Translations under genes and position numbers: made by a program | Assembly (NCBI GenBank): GCA_947311845.1 | Contig: CAMZMU010000048.1 | Span: 22,069,497-22,133,496, forward strand | Length of the DNA stretch: 64,000 nucleotides | From: Poa pratensis | Lineage: Eukaryota > Streptophyta > Magnoliopsida > Poales > Poaceae | Direction of reading: 5' to 3' | The notes under the pieces: generated by a model | The model's input: only the letters and a program-made list of their open reading frames with translations | Database searches by the model: none | Told to the model about the DNA's origin: nothing | Shown: piece after piece, positions 56,710-64,000 of the stretch | Layout of the letters: the number at the start of each line of letters is the position of its first letter | How positions within the stretch are numbered: position 1 is the first letter of the stretch

Positions 56710-58375
56710 TGTGTATATCCTAATGTTCTGAGATGGGAAATTACTCCTCGGTGTTAAGAGAGATACGCCCTGGGCCCTCTCGGTATTATAAAGGTATCCA
56801 ATATGTTCTGCAGACAATGCATGGTGAAGTTTCACCATGTGGGATATCATAATACGGAAACGAGTAAAGGGAACTTGCCAGTTAAAGAGATAGACGGAGA
56901 TGTTGTGAATCAATGATTGATTCATGGTAACATCAACGGATCTATATCTCGGGCGGAGTTTAAGTATCGCGAGTAATGGGAATGATATATCATATAACCA
57001 ACAGGTTCAACAGAGTGCCTTTGCATAACTGTCGCAGTCATTCAGATCGTCCTAGGATCTGACCCTGACCGGTGATTGGATAGATATCCAATTATAGTTA
57101 CACGTTATCAAACCTGTAGGGTGGACACGCTTAAACTAGGATTGGTTAGTTGTGTATTTGGTTGGTCTGGAACATGCAGAGAGTATTACTGGCATGGTGC
57201 ATGCGTAATAGATATGTTTTATCAAGAGAGATTATTATGTGATAGAAGTTGCTATCACGGTCGGATTTATTCCGAAGGGTTTATAGAAGGAAATATTTAT
57301 CCAGAGTATTTTGTCAGCGGACACTGGGTGTCCCGGATCATATGAAAGTGTTTTATATGATAGGTAATTAATTCAGTGAAACATTCTGTAAAAGGAAATA
57401 TTCAAATAAGAATTAATTAGACAAATTATTATTTAATTATGTGTTAATTAAATATTCATTTATTTAATTAATTAATAATTATGTAAAATATTATATTAAA
57501 TTGGAGCCCACCATGGGGCTACCAAGAGGTGGGCCAAGGCGCCGAAGGGGGGAGGCTCCCCCCAAGCCGAAACCCTAATGGGCCATGTGGCCCATGGGGG
57601 GGAGGCGGTGGCGGTGGTGGCCGAGAGGCGGCCGGCCTTGGGCGGGCCCCACCCACCAGGTCGGTGCACCGGGTGGGCCCCACCCGCCTAGGTCGGTTCG
57701 GCCTAGGACGGGCCCCACCCGGCCGACGGCGGCGGCAAGGAAGGAGGGGGAGGGGAATAGTTGGAGTCCAACTCCGACTCCCCTCCCAAGCCGAGTTGGG
57801 GTAGGGGAGCTTTCCCCTTCCCAAGCTCCCCTACCCCTTGGGGCATCTATATAAACCCCAACCCCTCCTATTTGGAGGACACACAATTAGCTCTCAAGTT
57901 TAGACCTCTTCTAGTTGGATTAGAGGAACCTCTAATTAGAGGCAACCTGTCCAATTAGACTAGATCTAATCTCTCTCTCTCTCCTTCTCATGTGTTGAGA
58001 TCTCCACCTTCATATACACCAGTAGTGATTCAAGCTTGGACGGCGAAGCTCTGCTGAACCTTTCCCGGCGTACGCGTGCAAGCTCTCGGAGGGGTGATCC
58101 ATCGATCTCGACGGTTGAACCTCACGCTGTTGGATCAAGGTGACAAGGCGAGGAGGAGGAGGCGCCGCAATCTCTCTACCAGGCTTGGTTGAGGGAACCG
58201 ACGACGAGCTACATCAACTACGTCATCAACACTTCTTCCGCAACTACGGTGTTGGTAACGTACACTAAACTAGATCTTTGGATCTTCGTATTCGCATGTA
58301 TCTTCATAGTAGATCTTGGGAGGTGTTGTGTAGCAATACGGAAAATTTTAATTTACCGTACACGTAACCCAATAG

Positions 58376-58386
58376 TGGTATCAGAG
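58376..58386 (+). other. Copia primer-binding site
   Basis: TGGTATCAGAG immediately after the LTR end is the usual plant Copia primer site, complementary to the 3' end of initiator methionine tRNA. Confidence 0.85.
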
Positions 58387-59340
58387 TGATCTATGCGTAG
58401 ATACATGATTTGATCTAGAGCACTTGTATGTGCGGGCACCGCATAAGTTTATGCGGGTATGTTATTGAAGAAGTTGCTTCTAACATTCTGTTTATTTATG
58501 GTTGCTTCCCAATAAACCACTTAAGAATTGTTTCCGACGCATAGTTTGATCTTACGAACTTCTGGCAATCCGCGGACCTTCCGGCTACTCCTAGTATGCC
58601 CGTTGGCGCCAACGAAGTGCTTCAGTAGCTTCGGGTCTTTCTATAGTTGGTCTCGTTGACTTGGTGGTGGAAAGGGCATGTGGACTAGGTCCACACGGGG
58701 GTCACGTGCACATGTGATCGTTTAGATGGGGAGCCGCAACGTTTTCGTAATGTTGGGTTGTCCATCACCACGCAATGTCAATCTAGCAACATGGATAAAC
58801 ATGCTTAGTGAGGACCGTAGAATTTCCGGTTGTCCCGTTGATCCTACAAGCCATGCTAAAATATGCAAACAAACGTTAGAGGCGTCTAACTCTGTTTTGC
58901 AGGACATGTGATGTGGTATAGTCTTGAAATAATATTTTGTTGACTAATCTTTGTTTTGTTGGCTGGCGTGCCATTCGTTCTTGTTCGTCGAGCAACGGTG
59001 ATAGTGGAGGATAGGAGAAGGCATGCAAATGTCGTGAACCTCGACATGGCCGCACCGGTGGAGGCGCCACCGGTGGATGGTGGAAGATGACTATACTACA
59101 TCACGAAGTGTTATTTACTTGTGTATGTTTTATAACTGTTTTCTTGCTCTTCCCTGATTGCGCAGTAGTGTGATTATTAGGGAGATTCCTCGGTAACTGT
59201 AAAGTTTAATTACTTGAGCTAAAATTAAAAATATCAAGGAGATCGTGCTCATCCAACCGTAGCACCGTCAAACCAGATGCTTGTCACCGTACGCCATGTA
59301 TCCATGAGTAATGTGTGCCAAGGGTTCGGGAGGCGGGCAT
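58387..59340 (+). other. Non-coding internal region of the Copia element
   Basis: Downstream of the primer site I see only short frames and no gag, integrase or reverse transcriptase motifs. It is either a non-autonomous internal region or the 5' leader of a truncated element. The border with the Gypsy LTR at about 59340 is approximate. Confidence 0.45.
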
Positions 59341-59983
59341 GAACCGTTCTAGCAGCAAAAGCGGTTGGTGTTCTTGACATTCATGCAATTATCTGTTACT
59401 TGCAACTTAATACCAACGGGGGACACGGATGTTAACCTGGCGGTGGATTATTAGTCATAGATGCTGTTGGATAACGGTCTATGTATCTTGATGTAATGCC
59501 CAATTAAATATCATAGTAATCATCTTGTCATATATATGCATTGTCATGCGCTCAATATTTGTCAATTGCCCAGCTGTAATTTGTTTACCCAACATGTTAG
59601 TTATCTTTTATGGAGAGACACCACTAGTGAACTGTGGACCCGGTCCATTCTTTTACACTGATAAGACCACCAACTGCAAACAATTGTTCTCTTTTACTTT
59701 CTGTAATTAAATACTATTTTCCACACCATATGTTTAATCCTTTGTTTTCAGCAAGCCGGAAAGATTGACAACCTTCCTGTATCGTTGGGGCAAAGTAGTT
59801 TGATTGTGTTGTGTGCAAATTCCACGTCAGTGATCGGGTAACGGCGCCGATGACAACCTTCTGAGCACTTCTACTCCTCCTGGATACGATAACCTTGGTT
59901 TCTTAGTGAGGGAAAATTGCTGCTGCACTACATCATACCTTTCTCTTGGGGTCTCCCAACGAACGTGTGTTTTCACGTCATCA
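59341..59983 (+). mobile_element. 3' part of the 5' LTR of an Athila-type Gypsy element
   Basis: The text from about 59390 ('cttgcaacttaataccaacg') through 'gtctatgtatcttgatgtaatgccc', 'gagagacaccactagtgaac' and 'cttggggtctcccaacgaac' is characteristic of Triticeae Athila-group LTRs, and the LTR ends ...CGTCATCA at 59983. The first part of the LTR is missing or replaced at the junction with the Copia sequence. Confidence 0.65.
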
Positions 59984-59994
59984 AGCACATTTTC

Positions 59995-60012
59995 TGGCGC
60001 CGTTGCCGGGGA
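59995..60012 (+). other. Athila-type primer-binding site
   Basis: TGGCGCCGTTGCCGGGGA, 11 bases after the LTR end, is the tRNA-Asp-type primer site of Athila-clade Gypsy elements. Confidence 0.85.
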
Positions 60013-60180
60013 GCTAGAGGAGCTTCTGCAAGGGGAGTCTCGCGCTTCCAATCTCATTACTTTGTTTTGTCTTGCTTAGTTTATTTTATTTTATCTTGTT
60101 TGCCTTTAAATATTCAAAAATACAAAAAAAATAGTTTCCTTCATCTAGTTTATTTTCAGTTTGTTTTCAGTTTTGTCATT

Positions 60181-62447
60181 ATGTCTGGCTCTGCTCATTA
60201 TGTTTTAGCTCCTGAAATTGAGGTTCGTTCCTTTAAGTAACAAGGTGGAGAAAGCTTAAAAAAATGCTTGGTATAGAATCAGCGATGCCCATCGTAGATG
60301 CACAAAAAAATATTCCACTATGATCCTCCTTAGGAATTTTTATGTTGGCATCACTAGTTAGTACAGGTATGTTTTAGATAATTTGACGGGAGGTAACTTT
60401 CTTGGAACTCCTGCGTTGGAATCTAGTAATATTATTGAAAGTTTGGTAGGAATACCACCTGTTAATGACACTAAAATTGAGATTACTTTGGAAGATGTTA
60501 TTAAAAAAGTTGGAGTCTATGGAGAAAAATCTGCCAAATTTACTTGGTAGTGCTAGCAAAGTTGATGAATCTTTGGCAAAGATCAATAAAAGAATTACTG
60601 TTTTAGAAGCTAGTGCTATCCATGGTAATCAGAACTTTAGGATTGGTGAATTGGAAGAGGCTATTGATACTTTAAGTTCCACATTTCTTCCATTAAAACT
60701 AAAAGGCAAAAGGCTCCAGTGGGGAAAGGGCAAAAATTTATGTATGTACCCAAAATGTCTAAACCAAAGCCCCCTGATGAGTTAGAAACTGAGAAAGTGT
60801 TTAGTAAATGATACGTCCAAAACGTATCTATAATTTTTGATTGTTTCATGCCATTTTTATGCTTTTAGCATTTGTTTTTATATTAAGTTTATTATTTATT
60901 TGGACTAACCTACTAATAGTTGCAAAAGTGCACAATGTTCTTGTTTTACTATTTGATGTGTAGAAATTATCAAGAATACAAGAGGAAACCTTGTTGGAGT
61001 CGAATTGGGACTTTCCTGAAATCTGTCTGAGAACTATTTTCGGAGTTTGCCAGTTTGACCCTCGAAGATGACGTCCAATGGAGACCTGGCCGAAAACAAA
61101 GTTGTCACAATTTTCCATACGAAGATTTTAAGCCCAAGATCAGCCCAATCGGAGTTCGGATGCGGCCTGGAGGCCCGTTTTGGTGGAACCCTAAAAGGGG
61201 GTGACGGAAATCCGAGAAGATATATAAAGGGAGGAAACCTAATTCGTGGAGGACTCCTCCACCCACGAATTTCCAGCCACCAAAGCCACGTTTTTGCCTC
61301 CCCCATGGATCCCATCTCCATGGGGGAGGGCTCCCTTGAAGCCATGAAGGAAGAGGGCTAAGGGCGGTGCTCCCCCATGGAACCGGCGGCGCAGGAGGAA
61401 CCCCCTGCGCCACCGCCGGTGCCGGCGCCGCCCTGCGCCTCTCGCTGCCCTCTCCGCCGTCTTCACCGCCATCTCCATCACCATCTCCTCCTTGTATTCA
61501 GTGGTTCATCCTCCCACAAACCTCTGTACCGTCCTATGTAAACATGGTGTTTGATGCTATAATATTTATCCTATGATATATGACATGTTTATGTAGTATA
61601 TTTGTCTTTTGATTGCTTTGTTGAATGTCTATGGTTCATTAGAGTTGTATGTTGATATGGTACTGTCCTTTGGTGTCCATTATACTTGTGCGCGCATGGA
61701 TCAACACCATAGAGTTAGTAGTATGTGCAAAGGAAAGGGGGTAGTCCTGCCGGAGTGACAGAAACCTGAGGGCTCAAACCGGTTAGTTGCATGTACGGAG
61801 TAAGAGGACCATAAACTTAAGGCTATGGTTGGGGAAACCTTAATGCATTGTTAGTATTTACGGATGTTGCTAACAATCCAATCATATAGTACTTGTAAAT
61901 CCCAAGTAGTGGAGTGCATGTATATTTAGCCTCTCCCACATTGAAAACTGCATCAAAGACAATGAACTAGATGTCTTCACTAATTAATCTTGGACAAAGC
62001 CACCACAATTACCACCACTTTTCCACACTCATGGTACTGTTAGTATATGGTTACTTAGTGTATTTTATTGCTGCAGCACTAACATTTACTTTCTTGTATT
62101 TATTATCTTGCAAAACTCTCTCATACCCGTATTGTTACCGTAGTTTTATTTCCTAGATAATACAAACGTTTAGTGCGCGTAGAATTGTATCAGTGGTTGA
62201 TAGAACTTGAGAGATTACTTATCCTACCTTTAGCTCCTCGTTGGGTTCGACACTCTTACTTATCGAAAAGGCTACACGCGATCCCCTATACTTGTGGGTT
62301 ATCAGTAAACCTGAAGGTGAATCATGCAACGAGTTATTTAAATTTTCTTCCCAAGAATTGCATAGCGTGAAAAATCCTCTTGTGACAAGCCGTGTTTTTG
62401 AGGAAGCTTTTGATGATTTGGACCTTTCTACATTTGGTAATATTTGA
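60181..62447 (+). pseudogene. Decayed gag of an Athila-like Gypsy element, split by a solo LTR
   Basis: This is a structural (capsid-type) polyprotein remnant. An ATG at 60181 opens a frame that stops at about 60238. Past several shifts one can read 'LLRNFYVGIT', 'LDNLTGGNFLGTPALESSN', 'VGIPPVNDTKIEITLEDV' and, near 60725-60790, a VGKGQKFMYVPK-like and KPPDELE segment. After the solo LTR (60809-62304) the same frame resumes with 'PEGESCNELFKFSSQ' and ends with FDDLDLSTFGNI and a TGA at 62447. No protease, RT or integrase follows, so the parent was probably a gag-only, non-autonomous type. Confidence 0.7.
60809..62304 (+). mobile_element. Gypsy solo LTR with exact 5-bp TSD
   Basis: A 1496-bp LTR runs TGATACGTCCAAAACGTATC...CTTGTGGGTTATCA. 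It is flanked by GTAAA at 60804-60808 and 62305-62309, with no internal region. That is the product of LTR-LTR recombination. A TATA box is at 61221-61228 (TATATAAA). It interrupts the gag of the surrounding element, so it is the younger insertion. Confidence 0.92.
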
Positions 62448-64000
62448 TGCATGCTTTGTGCATAGCTAAAAGGCGTTAAACAGAAGCGCTTATGGGAGGC
62501 AACCCATTTAATTTTTCTGCAAATTTTCTTTATTTGAGTCAAGGAGCTTGTTTACTTATATAGCAACTCCTTTGTATCTTTACTTTATCATATTGTTGTG
62601 CCAAGAAAAGTCTCTAATGTTAAGATGATGCTAGATTAGGATTACTGCACAGGAACATATGTCTGCTGTTCACTATACGAAATTCCTATCATAGAAACGT
62701 GATTTAAATCTGAAATTTTTTGTGCATGATCCTGATATATGTACGCATCTTTCGTTAGTTCAATGTTTTTCGATCTGAGTACCGTAAGTGCCTCGGAAAA
62801 ATTCGTCTTTTGCGGACTGTTCTGATTTGGACAGATTTTGTCTTTTGTTTTGCATTTTCTCTATTACAAGTGTTAGGTGGAATTCTTTTTAGGGTGGAAG
62901 AGCTTCACATAAGGCTAGTAACAGTAGCTAATGTTTAAAATGATTTTCATGTTTGCATCTTTACAGAACATGTGAGTTTTTGATTGATGCACTAACCCTC
63001 TAATGTGAATTATGTTGAGTTTGGGGTGAAGCAAGTTTTCAAGTGTCAAGAGAGAATGATGATATAATAAGATCAAGAAGAGTGAAGAGCTTAAGCTTGG
63101 GGAGGCTCTCATGGATCTCCCCAGCATATTTCAAGAAGACTCAAGCGTCTAAGCTTGGGGATGCCCAAGGCATCCCCTTCTTCATCGACAAAGTATCTGG
63201 TCATCTCTAGTGAAACTATATTTTAATTCCTTCACATCATATGTGCTGTTCTTGGAGTGTCTATGTGTTTTTATTTTTAGTTTGTTTATATTTTATTTTC
63301 TGATCACAACTTGTTGGATCCTAGCATTATTGTTTGGAGAGAGACACGCTCTGCTTTTTCATTAGAATACTCCTATTCTTGACTTATACTTGTTAAGTAT
63401 TCATATCTAGCGCTGTTAAGCTTTTAGCTCTTGTTTTCATGTATCTCTTGTCAGAGCTATTAGTTCTTTTAAAGAAAGTACTCTCTTACTTCACTTATAT
63501 TTGTTTGGAGAGTTGTTTAAATAAGTTGATTGGTGTTTGGTTGGAACAGAAAATGTTGCATGTGGTAAATGGCATAATGGAAAACGCTTACATACTCTTC
63601 TAGATCACTATCTTGGATAATTTGATACTTGTCAATTGTTTTGAGTTACTAAGTAGGTCATGTTTAAGCTTTTGTATCATGTAAGTAAAACCCATTAGTG
63701 GAGAACTGCCGTAAAGCTTGTTGAAATTTGGTTTGTATAAGTGGTAATTTCAAGGTCTAGATATTTTCTAGTAAAAGGGTTTGGTTAACAAGGAAGACAG
63801 TGTGGAGTCTTATAATGTTTCTAATATGTTGTCATATAAGTTTTTGGTGTACCGGTTGATAGTCTGTGTTTGCTTAAAATAACCTTGCTAGTCTAAACTC
63901 TGTACTAAGCGGGAATGCTGCTTGTGCATCCAAATCCTTGAGCCAAAATCCATGCCATCTGTGTCCACCATACCTACCTATATGTGGTATTTTCCTACCA
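62448..64000 (+). mobile_element. 3' non-coding internal region of the Athila-like element, to the window edge
   Basis: It contains text common to Triticeae Athila-group internal regions ('aaaaggcgttaaacagaagc' near 62468, 'gcttatgggaggcaaccc' near 62488, and the repeated 'taagcttgggga' near 63090 and 63151 with a 'ggatgcccaaggcatccc' palindrome). No pol gene or 3' LTR is reached before the window ends. Confidence 0.6.

Larger units (their letters stand above)
54620..58374 (+). mobile_element. 5' LTR of a Copia retrotransposon (BARE/Angela-like), with nested Helitron
   Basis: It starts TGTTGGATATATGCCC and ends ...CCCAATA (a decayed CCAACA), directly before a primer-binding site. Removing the Helitron at 55094-56709 leaves about 2.1 kb. 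The layout (early 'tgcccaaaaggcaatgc', 'cggaaacgagtaaagggaac' near 56856, GC-rich middle, TATA 'catctatataaacccc' near 57844, then 'ggatcaaggtgac' near 58133) follows that of large Triticeae Copia LTRs. No 3' LTR occurs in the window, so the element is truncated or continues in rearranged form. Confidence 0.75.

Noticed and set aside
57519..57886. Overlapping Gly/Pro-rich frames around 57.5-57.9 kb
   Set aside because: They lie within the GC-rich part of the Copia LTR upstream of its TATA and have no conserved content.
59462..59983. TGTTGGATAACGG at 59462 as the start of a short LTR
   Set aside because: The surrounding text reads continuously with Athila-type LTR sequence from about 59390, so this TG is internal.

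Overview
The window is nuclear DNA from a grass, most likely a Triticeae genome (wheat, Aegilops or barley relatives). Five lines of evidence support this: four intron-containing plant genes, GC-rich first exons beside AT-rich introns, Stowaway/Harbinger/Mutator/hAT insertions with clear target-site duplications (TSDs), a large Copia LTR of the BARE/Angela general type, and an Athila-type Gypsy element with a tRNA-Asp-like primer site. There are no bacterial operons, CRISPR arrays or RNA genes that I can support.

Layout. 1-981: 3' end of a LINE. 3.4-12.9 kb: three diverged copies (A, B, C) of one TATA-containing module, broken by a 921-bp hAT element, a retroposon with an 18-bp TSD, and a ~3.8 kb AT-rich insertion. 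12,995-15,697: an eight-exon alpha-N-terminal protein methyltransferase gene, followed by four small MITEs. 18.2-25.1 kb: two copies (D, E) of a second TATA-containing module, around an F-box/FBD gene (21,862-23,613). Two non-autonomous Mutator-like elements (MULEs) of one family sit here, one ending about 200 bp upstream of the F-box start codon. 26,488-28,763: a PIF/Harbinger element with a frameshifted transposase. 29.3-31.3 kb: an antisense Copia LTR and a beta-tubulin 3'-end pseudogene holding a hAT element. 31.7-32.9 kb: copy F of the second module. 34,024-36,823 (-): an intact beta-tubulin gene. 38,834-42,884 (-): an intact IMP dehydrogenase gene. 46,074-54,305: a complete 8.2-kb MULE. 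54,620 to the end: nested retroelements, namely a Copia LTR with a Helitron inside it, then an Athila-like element whose gag is split by a Gypsy solo LTR.

The four host genes (NTMT, F-box, beta-tubulin, IMPDH) are ordinary single-copy-type plant genes with no evident functional link. IMPDH and beta-tubulin lie in the same orientation. All other recognisable features are mobile DNA or decayed duplicates.

The most notable object is the 8.2-kb MULE. It has ~160-bp terminal inverted repeats (TIRs), an exact 9-bp TSD, an unbroken four-exon transposase of 1020 residues, a GRF-zinc-finger/membrane-anchor gene on the same strand, and a convergent gene of unknown function on the other strand. It looks intact, and the two accessory genes have no role I can assign. 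Exon coordinates were placed by hand from splice consensus, reading-frame closure and family conservation.
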